From Hyphomonas adhaerens MHS-3 (GTDB taxonomy: Bacteria; Pseudomonadota; Alphaproteobacteria; Caulobacterales; Hyphomonadaceae), in the NCBI RefSeq assembly GCF_000685235.1, contig NZ_ARYH01000001.1, positions 2,294,001 through 2,358,000 on the forward strand: a stretch of 64,000 bases of DNA. Reading direction: 5' to 3'. Positions 18,884 through 26,732 of the stretch are shown here, piece by piece. The number at the start of each line of letters is the position of its first letter. Within the stretch, counting starts at the first letter, position 1. The notes below the pieces were generated by a model that did not search any database, was not told where the DNA came from, and worked only from the letters and a program-made list of their open reading frames with translations. A program made the translations under genes and the position numbers.

Positions 18884-21205
18884 TCAGAAGCGTTGGGAGA
18901 AGCTGACGCCGATGGAACGCGGCCGGTTGGTCGTGATCCGTGAGTCGAAATCCGCTGCATTGCGATAAAGTTCGGCCCGTTCGTCAGTCAGGTTACGCAG
19001 CAACAGTTTGACTTCCCAATTGTTGCGGCCAAAGCCGGCTGTCATATTCAACAGTCCGTAACCGTCCTGTTCCTGCCGGGACGCGGTATAGAGGTCATTG
19101 TAGGACGATCCGACGATGGAATAGTTTCCATTCACGAAGGCATCATACGTGTTGACCCGGAAGTCGTACCGGGCGTTCACATACGCCTTATATTCCGGAA
19201 TGAAGGGAAGGCGTGTGCCCGAAGCGGCGTCTGGCGTCGCATTCGTTGCATTGACGTTCTGGGTGAAATCCTCGGTCAGTTCTGCATTCAGCAGCGTAAA
19301 GGCGCCGGTCACCGTCAGGTTCTGGGTCGCGAGCCATGCCACATCGGCTTCGATGCCTTTGACTTCGGCAGCCCCTGCATTGGATGTCAGCCCCAGTTGG
19401 GATTCGCTCGGGTCGAACCGGGTGAATTGAACATCTTCCCAATCCATCAGGAAGGCCGAGCCGTTCAGGCGAACCTGTCCATCGGCCAGTTCTGTTTTCC
19501 AGCCGATCTCGTAATTGGTGATGAGGTCAGACTTGTATTGTTGCGGAATGTTGCTCGTCTCTTCGCGGTTCACGCCGCCAGGACGGAACCCTTCGGAGAT
19601 TGTACCGTAGAACAGCAGGTCGTCGGTTGGTTCCCAGGACAGGTTGACCTTGTACACCGAACCGGACTCGTCGGTCTTTGCGTCCACCTGGTTCAGCCCG
19701 AACACGGTGCCGACTTCGCCGGAAATGCTCGTCTCGGTTTCGAAGAACCGGCCGCCCACAGTGGCCGTCAGCGTGTCGGTCAGGTCGTAGTAGACTTCAC
19801 CAAACAGCGCTGTCTCTTTGTCCTCACGGACCTGGTCTGTGACGAAGTAGGTGTTCGGATCGCGAATCTGATAGCCGGATTTGATATTCGGGATCCGGTA
19901 ATCGAAGACGTAGGAGTGCTTTGAATCCTGATAGAAAACACCGCCGATGAAGCGAAGGCGCTTTTCTTCCGGCGTCGCAAAGCGCAGCTCGTGCGATTGA
20001 CGCTCATACTTGCTTTGCTCACGGAACGAAATGCGCGGGTCTTCACAGCTGTAGAAATTGTATCCGCCAGCCGTCGCATCATAGGCGTAATAGCAGGTGT
20101 AATAGTCGATAAAGGAAGAGTACTCAGCATACTCCGTATAGTCGGACGTGTCATCGACTTCGCGGTCGAGATAGGTGCCGGCATACGTCATCGAGACGCC
20201 GCCCACATCGCCTTCGACGGTCACGCCATATTGCGTGAAGGTGTCTTCGCCGTGGTCGTCGGAGAAGCGGGCGACTTCCAGGTCGCCGAGGTCTTCCGGG
20301 TCGTGATCCCAGACGCCGTCTGATTCCTGGCGCTGATGAAGAATTTTGGCCGTCGCGGTCCAGGACTCGTTGATGTCGATGCCGAGTGCGGCGCGGGCAC
20401 CCGCCTTGGTGGATTCATTGAAGTTATCTTCGACATAGCCGTCATTGTTGATGGTCACGCCGGAGCGGCTGAACGTCTTTGTGGCGGCAATCGCGTCAAT
20501 GTATCCGGGCGACTTGTCGTACCACCCGACGAGCCGCAGCGCGACTTTCTCGTTGATGGGCATGTTGACGAAGCCTTCGGCCGTATAGCCCTGTCCGCCA
20601 TTCTCCACCGAAACCGCGTTGAGATCGTAACCTGCCTCGAAAGCGGATGGATCCGGTGCGTTGGTGATGATGCGGATCGTTCCGGCCTGGGAGTTTGCGC
20701 CGTAAAGCGTCCCCTGAGGGCCGCCGAGAACTTCGATGCGGGACACATCATAGATGTGGACATCGAGGTTGCGGCCAATGGCCGTGACAGGCTGTTCGTC
20801 GAGATAGATGCCGACGCTCGGTTGGGAACCGGATGCGTTGCCATCGCCGCCATCGGAGACACCGCGAATGTAGACCTGGGCTTCGCCCGGTCCGAGCGAG
20901 TTGAACGAGACGCTGGGCAGGAAGTTGGCATAGTCGTCGAAGTTCGTGATTTCGAGTTGGTCCAGCGTGTCTTCCCCGAGCACCTGGAGGCTGACCGACG
21001 CATCCTGCAAAGTGCTTTCGCGCTTTTGTGCCGTGACGGTGACCGCTTCGAGACGGCGGGTTTTGGTTCCGCCCTGGTCCTGCGCCGCGGCAAAACCCGC
21101 TGGCGTCAGTCCGACCAGAAAGCTGGTTCCCATGACAAGCGCCGTGAATTTCGGTGCCCGTTTGATAGGTGAAAATTTCTCGCGTTGCCGCGGGTCGCTG
21201 TGCAT
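18884..21205 (-). CDS. TonB-dependent outer-membrane receptor (locus 1)
   Basis: A 773-residue receptor: signal peptide with a long positive N-region (cleavage near GFAAAQD), TonB-box-like LEAVTVTAQKRE, plug with VSLQVLGEDTLDQ, QVYIRGVSDGG, VEVLGGPQGTLYGANSQAGTIRIIT, and a beta-barrel ending in aromatic SIGVSFSQRF. It belongs to the large receptor class of sphingomonads and Hyphomonadaceae rather than known siderophore receptors. It imports a large or scarce compound across the outer membrane. ATG at 21205 is used; TTG 21220 and GTG 21214 are in frame. First gene of the proposed carnitine-ester operon, with a structured leader. Confidence 0.93.
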   Translation of the reverse strand: MHSDPRQREKFSPIKRAPKFTALVMGTSFLVGLTPAGFAAAQDQGGTKTRRLEAVTVTAQKRESTLQDASVSLQVLGEDTLDQLEITNFDDYANFLPSVSFNSLGPGEAQVYIRGVSDGGDGNASGSQPSVGIYLDEQPVTAIGRNLDVHIYDVSRIEVLGGPQGTLYGANSQAGTIRIITNAPDPSAFEAGYDLNAVSVENGGQGYTAEGFVNMPINEKVALRLVGWYDKSPGYIDAIAATKTFSRSGVTINNDGYVEDNFNESTKAGARAALGIDINESWTATAKILHQRQESDGVWDHDPEDLGDLEVARFSDDHGEDTFTQYGVTVEGDVGGVSMTYAGTYLDREVDDTSDYTEYAEYSSFIDYYTCYYAYDATAGGYNFYSCEDPRISFREQSKYERQSHELRFATPEEKRLRFIGGVFYQDSKHSYVFDYRIPNIKSGYQIRDPNTYFVTDQVREDKETALFGEVYYDLTDTLTATVGGRFFETETSISGEVGTVFGLNQVDAKTDESGSVYKVNLSWEPTDDLLFYGTISEGFRPGGVNREETSNIPQQYKSDLITNYEIGWKTELADGQVRLNGSAFLMDWEDVQFTRFDPSESQLGLTSNAGAAEVKGIEADVAWLATQNLTVTGAFTLLNAELTEDFTQNVNATNATPDAASGTRLPFIPEYKAYVNARYDFRVNTYDAFVNGNYSIVGSSYNDLYTASRQEQDGYGLLNMTAGFGRNNWEVKLLLRNLTDERAELYRNAADFDSRITTNRPRSIGVSFSQRF

Positions 21206-21207
21206 TC

Positions 21208-21262
21208 GCAACACCCCCAAAGTGCTTAAATTGTCCTGATTACTCAGGCTTAGCGGTGTTGC
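21208..21262 (-). promoter_or_regulatory. structured leader of the TonB receptor gene
   Basis: In the minus-strand transcript, GCAACACC (complement of 21255-21262) can pair with GGTGTTGC (complement of 21208-21215), which ends two bases before the ATG and covers the G-rich ribosome-binding region. Inside lies a small hairpin, CCTGA with TCAGG (21235-21248). The layout could hide the translation start. Confidence 0.4.
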
Positions 21263-21295
21263 CGGAAGGCTGCGAGGTTAATAAATTCACGTTCA

Positions 21296-21312
21296 CATGA
21301 ATCAGATTCATG
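21296..21312. repeat. inverted repeat CATGAATC-A-GATTCATG
   Basis: Eight-base arms with one central base, overlapping the last codons of the sulfotransferase gene, about 90 bases upstream of the TonB receptor start. It could be an operator for the receptor operon or a weak AT-rich terminator; a TTTT follows on the plus strand only. Confidence 0.35.
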
Positions 21313-23326
21313 TTTTCCACGTATTCCCCGATGCCAGCAGGGGTTCCAGCCGATCCTTCAACGGCTGCAAATAGGACTCAAAGTGACGCCATTGCTCCAA
21401 TGAGCTCGTATAGAGCGGTTGGCGAACCTGTTCAGAGCTCGCCGTACGGACGGCGCGGTCTGTTTCGTGGAAGGACAGGCAGGCCGATTCGAATTCGAGT
21501 CCGCACCGCTCAAGAAGCCGGGCGACTTCCGTCTCGGGAGAGGCGACCATCTCTTCATAGATCACGCGCGTGACGAAACCCGGCAGGATGTCGTCCCAGA
21601 AACGCATGATACCAACATAGTCGAGATAGTATCGCGCGATCTCATCAAGGTCGTACGTGAAGTTCTGTCCCTGTGCGAAGAGCTGTTTGTAATTGCTGAA
21701 ACTGCAGGCGAGCGGATGGCGCCTCGCATCAATAATCTTCGCATTCGGAAGAATGAGGCGAATGAATCCGCTGTGCGCGAAATTGTTCGGCATCTTGTCG
21801 ATAAAATGCGGCAAGCCTGACCGGTGCACGCGTGTCCGGTCCAGGTATTCGTCTCCAAGCGCACGGACCTCGTCCCGGCTGAGGTCCGCCAGGGTGGCTG
21901 GATAGTTCGACGGATCGTCCGGGCGTTTCCGGCCTGACAGGCGACGGACCATGGAGAGAATGTCCGGCAGTTCGAACGTACCTTCGACCTGAGAATGGCT
22001 GGCGAGGATCTGTTCCAGAAGCGTTGAGCCGGAGCGGGGCAGGCCAACGATGAAAATCGGCTCGTCAGACGGATTGCCCCAGTCGGCCCGCTCCTCAAAG
22101 AACTGGCGCGTGTAGAAGCGCTTCTGCTCTTCCAGGTCGCGGGCGTTCCGGTCCGCGCTGTAGCGTAGGCCCTTCCGCCGCCATGCATTCCCCTGATGAT
22201 AGGCCTCGAAGGCGCCGGCGAAATCCTGCTGGTCTTCCAGCGCCTTGCCGAGGGCGAAGCTCATGTGGAACCGGTCGGCATGGGCCAGCAACCCGCTGTC
22301 CAGCTGCTGGCGCATGGCGGAGACATTATCGTCCGAGAACCGGAAGGTTTTCAGGTTGGCGAGGCTCCAATAGGCCTCTCCGAGTTCCGGTTGCGCCACG
22401 ATTGCGGCCAGATAGGCGTCGATTGCCTCGCTCTGCCGGCCGACGGTCTTCAAGGCATGGCCGAGGCTCAGCCAAAGCTTTGCCTGGTTCGGGAAGACGT
22501 TCAGGATCGATCTGTAAACAGATATTGCCTCTTCATACCGGCCCAGACGGACATGGAGCAGGGCTTCCAGCACGCGATGGGCCTGATTTTCAGGCTCGGC
22601 GGTTTTGAGGCGGTCTATTTCCTGCCCGGCCGCGTCGTACTGCTGCAGTTTGATCAGGGCATTGGCGTAGTCATGCCGCGCCTGATGAAAGTCCGGTGCC
22701 AGTTCCAGACAGCGCTCCAGCAGCTTGCTCGCGTCCTTCGCGACGCCGAGCCGGTTGCCGAGGTCCGCCAGAAGCCGGATGCCGGAGACGTCCATCGGGT
22801 TATCGTGGACGTAGCGGCGCAGCACGTGTTCGGCTTCGCCCAGCTTCCCGCGCTGCAGCAAGTCGCCCGCCGTGACGAGTTCCGGCGCAGGGCGGCCGAT
22901 GGCGCGGATCTGCGCCGCAGCGTCCTGCGCGCCGGCTTGGTCACCCATCTCCGCCCGCACGTCCGACAATGCCTTCCAGCCATTGATGAAGTCCGGATGT
23001 TCTGCCTGCAGAGTCTCCAGAACACGGCACGCGCCCGGCAGGTCTCCGAGGGCTTTCAGGCCGCGGGCCTCCTCCAGCGCCAGCGGAGGATAACCGGGCA
23101 GGCGCTCCTGGCTCTCCCGGGCCAGCCTTATCGCATCCCGGACGTTTCCGGTGCGCCGGGTCGCTTCGGCCCTGACCAGATGGCGCATCGGATCTGTCGG
23201 ATTGCGCTTCAATTCGGACATCACCTGCCGGAGTGCGGCCGCCGGATCCGCTTGCAACAGCGACAGCAATTCGGTGTCCGCTTCACTCAGTGACCGGCTG
23301 GAAGGCTCAGGGCTTGTTCGCGTCAA
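21308..23326 (-). CDS. TPR-repeat sulfotransferase
   Basis: A 672-residue fusion. About 400 residues of tetratricopeptide repeats (for example YEEAISVYRSILNVFPNQAKLWLSLGHALKTVGRQSEAIDAYLAAI) precede a sulfotransferase domain. The PAPS 5'-phosphosulfate loop is FIVGLPRSGSTLLEQILASH and the 3'-phosphate region includes DARRHPLACSFS. Such proteins commonly sit beside TonB receptors in aquatic alphaproteobacteria; the acceptor is unknown. Start is uncertain: TTG at 23326 follows a stop and has no clear Shine-Dalgarno site, and a TATAAG element sits just upstream. The next ATG is 23221. No signal peptide is seen, so it is cytoplasmic. Confidence 0.88.
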   Translation of the reverse strand: MTRTSPEPSSRSLSEADTELLSLLQADPAAALRQVMSELKRNPTDPMRHLVRAEATRRTGNVRDAIRLARESQERLPGYPPLALEEARGLKALGDLPGACRVLETLQAEHPDFINGWKALSDVRAEMGDQAGAQDAAAQIRAIGRPAPELVTAGDLLQRGKLGEAEHVLRRYVHDNPMDVSGIRLLADLGNRLGVAKDASKLLERCLELAPDFHQARHDYANALIKLQQYDAAGQEIDRLKTAEPENQAHRVLEALLHVRLGRYEEAISVYRSILNVFPNQAKLWLSLGHALKTVGRQSEAIDAYLAAIVAQPELGEAYWSLANLKTFRFSDDNVSAMRQQLDSGLLAHADRFHMSFALGKALEDQQDFAGAFEAYHQGNAWRRKGLRYSADRNARDLEEQKRFYTRQFFEERADWGNPSDEPIFIVGLPRSGSTLLEQILASHSQVEGTFELPDILSMVRRLSGRKRPDDPSNYPATLADLSRDEVRALGDEYLDRTRVHRSGLPHFIDKMPNNFAHSGFIRLILPNAKIIDARRHPLACSFSNYKQLFAQGQNFTYDLDEIARYYLDYVGIMRFWDDILPGFVTRVIYEEMVASPETEVARLLERCGLEFESACLSFHETDRAVRTASSEQVRQPLYTSSLEQWRHFESYLQPLKDRLEPLLASGNTWKT

Positions 23327-23378
23327 ATCTTATAGCGCCTTGTAAAAAAATCATAAAAACTGTGGCCGGGTTGTCGCC

Positions 23379-23396
23379 TCTCCCTTTGTCGGGAGA
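23379..23396. repeat. inverted repeat between sulfotransferase and LysR genes
   Basis: TCTCCC and GGGAGA flank six bases in the divergent spacer (23327-23522). The spacer also carries a poly-A/T tract (23346-23352). A LysR-type operator (T-N11-A) could lie nearby, but I cannot single one out. Confidence 0.25.
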
Positions 23397-23522
23397 TCGC
23401 ATCAACAAGGCGCGGAGTGTCCTTTCTTAGCGAAAAGCCGGGATGAAGGACAATCCACGCATGTGACACGCGGTGAAGCGGCTCTTTTTAAGTGAATTAT
23501 TCTCATGTAGCGTGACCCCACC

Positions 23523-24425
23523 ATGCAGCACCTCCCCTCCATGACGGCCTTACGCACGTTTGAAGCTGTCGCCCGTCTGAAAAGTTTCAAGCTCGCGTCG
23601 AGCGAACTGAATGTCACGCCGTCCGCGGTGAGTCATCAGATCCGGCAATTGGAAGAAGAGCTTGGCTGCCGGCTGTCGCGGCGCGGGCGCAGCGGTTTCG
23701 AACTGACCTCTCAGGGGCGGAAACTCGCCGAGACCCTCAAACGCTCATTTCGCCGGATCGGGGAGACCGTGGAGCAGCTGCGCGATGAAAACAGCAGCCG
23801 CATCGTGTTGCAGGTCTATTCCACCTTCGCGGTCCGCTGGTTGTTGCCGCGGATGGAGTCTTTCGAGGCCGCCCATCCGGATCTCGAGATACGGCTGATC
23901 ACGTCGCAGGCGGATGTGAACCTGTCGGAGAGCACCTCCGATGCGTGCGTGATGATCGGGGCGCCGATCCGGCGGGAAGTCGATTACACGCTCCTGTTCA
24001 GTTCGCGGGTCTATCCGGTCTGTAGCCCGGAATACCTCGAAAAGAACGGACCGATCCTCAAGCCCAACGATCTTCGCGATCACACACTGCTTCAGGTCTA
24101 CCCATCTCAGAATGACTGGACCGTGTGGCTGAACACGGTCGGTGCGCCGTCTGTTGATCCATCAGGGAATGCCCGCTTTGACAGTTATGACCATGCCCTG
24201 AACATGGCAGTGAGGGGCATGGGCGTCGCGCTGGCGATCGATCCGTTTGCGGATGAGGACCTCGCCGCGGGCCGGCTGGTGGAACTGTTCCCGGGCCAGC
24301 GGGTCTTCCTGCCGGGGAAATGGTTCTTCGCGTCGCTTGCCACGCGCCGGAACGAGCCGAAGGTTACGGCCCTGCGGCAGTGGTTGCTTGATGAGATGGC
24401 TGCGAGCCGGGCGCTGTCAGGGTAG
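23523..24425 (+). CDS. LysR-family regulator, GcvA-like
   Basis: A 300-residue LTTR. The winged HTH spans about residues 5-65 (MTALRTFEAVARLKSFKLASSELNVTPSAVSHQIRQLEEELGC, RRGRSGFELTSQGRKLAETL). A periplasmic-binding-like effector domain follows (VRWLLPRME, PDLEIRL, GRLVELFPG). The pattern matches the GcvA/AmpR-type branch. It is divergent from the sulfotransferase/TonB genes with about 200 bases between, so it may control that locus; the effector is unknown. Its last 62 bases overlap the end of the hydrolase gene on the opposite strand. Confidence 0.9.
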   Translation: MQHLPSMTALRTFEAVARLKSFKLASSELNVTPSAVSHQIRQLEEELGCRLSRRGRSGFELTSQGRKLAETLKRSFRRIGETVEQLRDENSSRIVLQVYSTFAVRWLLPRMESFEAAHPDLEIRLITSQADVNLSESTSDACVMIGAPIRREVDYTLLFSSRVYPVCSPEYLEKNGPILKPNDLRDHTLLQVYPSQNDWTVWLNTVGAPSVDPSGNARFDSYDHALNMAVRGMGVALAIDPFADEDLAAGRLVELFPGQRVFLPGKWFFASLATRRNEPKVTALRQWLLDEMAASRALSG

Positions 24426-25344
24426 CCTCAATCTGTGAGGCAAGGAAATCCGAAATGGCTGAAACGGCTTCTGGCTCGGACAGCATCGGAGCATGCCCCC
24501 GGTTCGGTACAGTCACCAGCCGGCAATTTTTGTGACGGCGGCACATGCGATTTGCTGTGCTGGAGGTGAGGATGTCCGAATGTTCGCCCCGCACCGTCAA
24601 CAAGGGGATGTGCTTCATGCGGCCGAACAGGCGCCACATCATGAAATTGATTTTCCAGACCGGTCCGGAAACGTCCATGTTTTCGGTAATGGCCGGGTCG
24701 TAATCGAATTCGACTTGTCCCGTGTCTGTTTCACGGCAGGTCTGGCGGGCGAAGGCCATCCAGTCTGTCCCGGTGAAATCCGGAAACGCGGTATGCTGAC
24801 TAGACTGGATGGCGTCAGCCGCGGCCTGCCAGTTGGGGAAAGTGCGCACGCCGCTGGTGTAGCCGGCAATTCGCTTCACGCCTGCAGGGTTTACGGCCGG
24901 CCCGACATCGTTGAGGACGATGCCCTGAATCCGATCCTTCAGGGCCTGAGACATGATCATCGCCATCAACCCGCCCATAGACGTCCCGATCAGGCTGACC
25001 TTGCTGGCCCCGAGTTTGTTGAGCAGGGTGACCATGTCACCGACATAGACGTCCGGGGAATAGCCGCGATTGGGATCGCGGTCTGACAAGCCACGGCCGC
25101 GGACATCGACCGCTACGAACCGGCAAGGCAGATCCAGCTGGCGGATCAGCGGCTCGAAATCCTTATGGTTCCGCGTGAGGCCATGCATGCAAAGCACGGT
25201 CAGGGCGGCGTCCTCCGGGCCGTAATCGGCCGCGTAGAGGCGCAATCCATCGGTCGACTCGTAGAAAATGTCCCGCTTGCCGGGGAGGGCGGAGGCCGAT
25301 GCTGCCGGTCCGCCATCCTGTGCATGTTCCAGATCATCTCTCAT
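24364..25344 (-). CDS. alpha/beta-fold hydrolase
   Basis: A 326-residue hydrolase. The nucleophile elbow is LIGTSMGGLMAMIM, the oxyanion region VLCMHGLTRNHKDFEPLI, and FVAVDVRGRGLSDRDPNRGYSP is the typical strand-4 loop. Acid and His lie in TVRGEHSDIL and NRGHAPMLSEPE. No signal peptide is present, so it is cytoplasmic. Family members cleave esters, C-C bonds or epoxides. It overlaps the MFS gene by four bases and is last in the TonB2-MFS-hydrolase operon. It probably acts on the imported compound. The 3' end runs 62 bases into the LysR gene, tail to tail. Confidence 0.9.
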   Translation of the reverse strand: MRDDLEHAQDGGPAASASALPGKRDIFYESTDGLRLYAADYGPEDAALTVLCMHGLTRNHKDFEPLIRQLDLPCRFVAVDVRGRGLSDRDPNRGYSPDVYVGDMVTLLNKLGASKVSLIGTSMGGLMAMIMSQALKDRIQGIVLNDVGPAVNPAGVKRIAGYTSGVRTFPNWQAAADAIQSSQHTAFPDFTGTDWMAFARQTCRETDTGQVEFDYDPAITENMDVSGPVWKINFMMWRLFGRMKHIPLLTVRGEHSDILTSSTANRMCRRHKNCRLVTVPNRGHAPMLSEPEAVSAISDFLASQIEATLTAPGSQPSHQATTAAGP

Positions 25345-26639
25345 GAGGTTGCAGCCGCTCGCTTTGCGTCCCGGTCATAGGTTCGTCCCGACAGGAATAG
25401 AAACACGACACTGAGGGCGTTCAAAGCCAGAATGATTTCGAGGGCGGATTTGAGGGGCGTTGTTGAACCGGCTTCCGAGAAATGGGTGCTGAGCCATCCC
25501 GCAAGCGTGGGGCCGCCACCAATCCCAATGAGGGTCAGGCAGAACAGCATGAAAGCCGACGCAAATGAGCGCATGCGCAAGCCGACAAGTTCCTGTGATG
25601 CGGTGTAGGCGATGCTTGCATAAACAAGGCCGATGAAGCTTGGAACGATGTTCCAGACATAGGCCAGCTCGATGCTGGGTGCCTGAAGGAACATCCAGGC
25701 GAAGGGCAGGGCGAGGGCCGCGCAGGCCGCAATGGTCCAGGGCCGCCATCTCAAATCAGTTGACGACAGCCGGTCGCAAAGCCGGCCGACAACGACCGCC
25801 CCCACGCCGCCGACGCCGCCAATCAGGATGCCCAATGGAATCGATACATCACCCGGGCCGACGCCATAAGTCCGTTGCAGGTGGCTGGAAGTGAACACCA
25901 GGAAGGCATTTGCCGAAATACAGATCAGGCAACACCCGGCGAGCAGGAAAAGGAAAGATGTCTGCCCACCAATGAATGCCAGGGTTTCCTTCAGCGTTGG
26001 TGCGATGCCGACATCGGCGCGGGCTTCGACCGCGCCCCGGACCGGCTCTTTCAATGTGAACCGTACCAGCAAGGCAAGTAGCAGGCCCGGTACCCCAGCG
26101 ATAAAGAAAGCCGCCCGCCAGCCCCAGGCCTCATAAACAATTCCGCCAATGATGAAGCCTGCAAGAATACCTATGCCGATCCCGGTGGTGTATATTCCAA
26201 GCGCTGTGGCGCGTTCCTTCGGTCCATACAGATCGGAGATGATCGAAGTTGCCGGAGGTGTTCCGCCGGCTTCTCCGACACCCACGCCCATGCGGGCGAT
26301 CAGAAGGTGCCAGTAATTCTGTGCCAGTCCGGAAAATGCCGTCATGCCCGACCAGACGGCGAGCGCGAGCGTGATGATTTTCCGGCGGTCCCCCCGGTCT
26401 GCCCACATGGCAATCGGAATGCCCAGCGTCGCATAGAACGCAGCGAAAGCGAGCCCGGAAAGCAAACCGAGCTGCGTATCGTTCAGGTTCAGGTCGGCCT
26501 TGATCGGCTCAAGCAGGATAACGAGAATCTGACGGTCGATATGGTTGAACGTATAGACCAGTGTCAGCAGCCCGAGCACATAAGCCCGGCTCGTCGTTCC
26601 CATCATGCCCGCTTTCGGTGAAGACGTATTCAGGGTCAT
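25341..26639 (-). CDS. MFS transporter, spinster-like
   Basis: A 432-residue 12-helix major-facilitator protein. TM1 reads YVLGLLTLVYTFNHIDRQILVIL, then the loop 2-3 motif MWADRGDRRKIIT, ARMGVGVGEAGGTPPA in TM4 and GWRAAFFIAGVPGLLLALLV in TM6. These features are typical of the spinster-type carriers that accompany TonB receptors in sphingomonads and Hyphomonadaceae. It probably moves the ligand of TonB2 across the inner membrane. ATG at 26639 with an AAGGA-like site is used; the frame is open to 26678. It overlaps the downstream hydrolase by four bases. Confidence 0.9.
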   Translation of the reverse strand: MTLNTSSPKAGMMGTTSRAYVLGLLTLVYTFNHIDRQILVILLEPIKADLNLNDTQLGLLSGLAFAAFYATLGIPIAMWADRGDRRKIITLALAVWSGMTAFSGLAQNYWHLLIARMGVGVGEAGGTPPATSIISDLYGPKERATALGIYTTGIGIGILAGFIIGGIVYEAWGWRAAFFIAGVPGLLLALLVRFTLKEPVRGAVEARADVGIAPTLKETLAFIGGQTSFLFLLAGCCLICISANAFLVFTSSHLQRTYGVGPGDVSIPLGILIGGVGGVGAVVVGRLCDRLSSTDLRWRPWTIAACAALALPFAWMFLQAPSIELAYVWNIVPSFIGLVYASIAYTASQELVGLRMRSFASAFMLFCLTLIGIGGGPTLAGWLSTHFSEAGSTTPLKSALEIILALNALSVVFLFLSGRTYDRDAKRAAATS

Positions 26640-26679
26640 GTATCCGATCCTTCCCGGCCGCCTGGCCGTCATCGCCATC

Positions 26680-26713
26680 CGGCATGCGGACCGGGAGGGT
26701 GGTCCGCATGCCG
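26680..26713 (-). promoter_or_regulatory. 13-bp perfect hairpin between TonB2 and the MFS gene
   Basis: CGGCATGCGGACC (26680-26692) and GGTCCGCATGCCG (26701-26713) pair perfectly around an 8-base loop. The element is 20 bases after the TonB2 stop and about 40 bases before the MFS ATG. No T-run follows, so it is more likely an mRNA-processing or 3'-end-stabilising hairpin that sets receptor and carrier levels apart than an intrinsic terminator. Confidence 0.6.
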
Positions 26714-26732
26714 GCAGTCCCCACGGCCTGGC

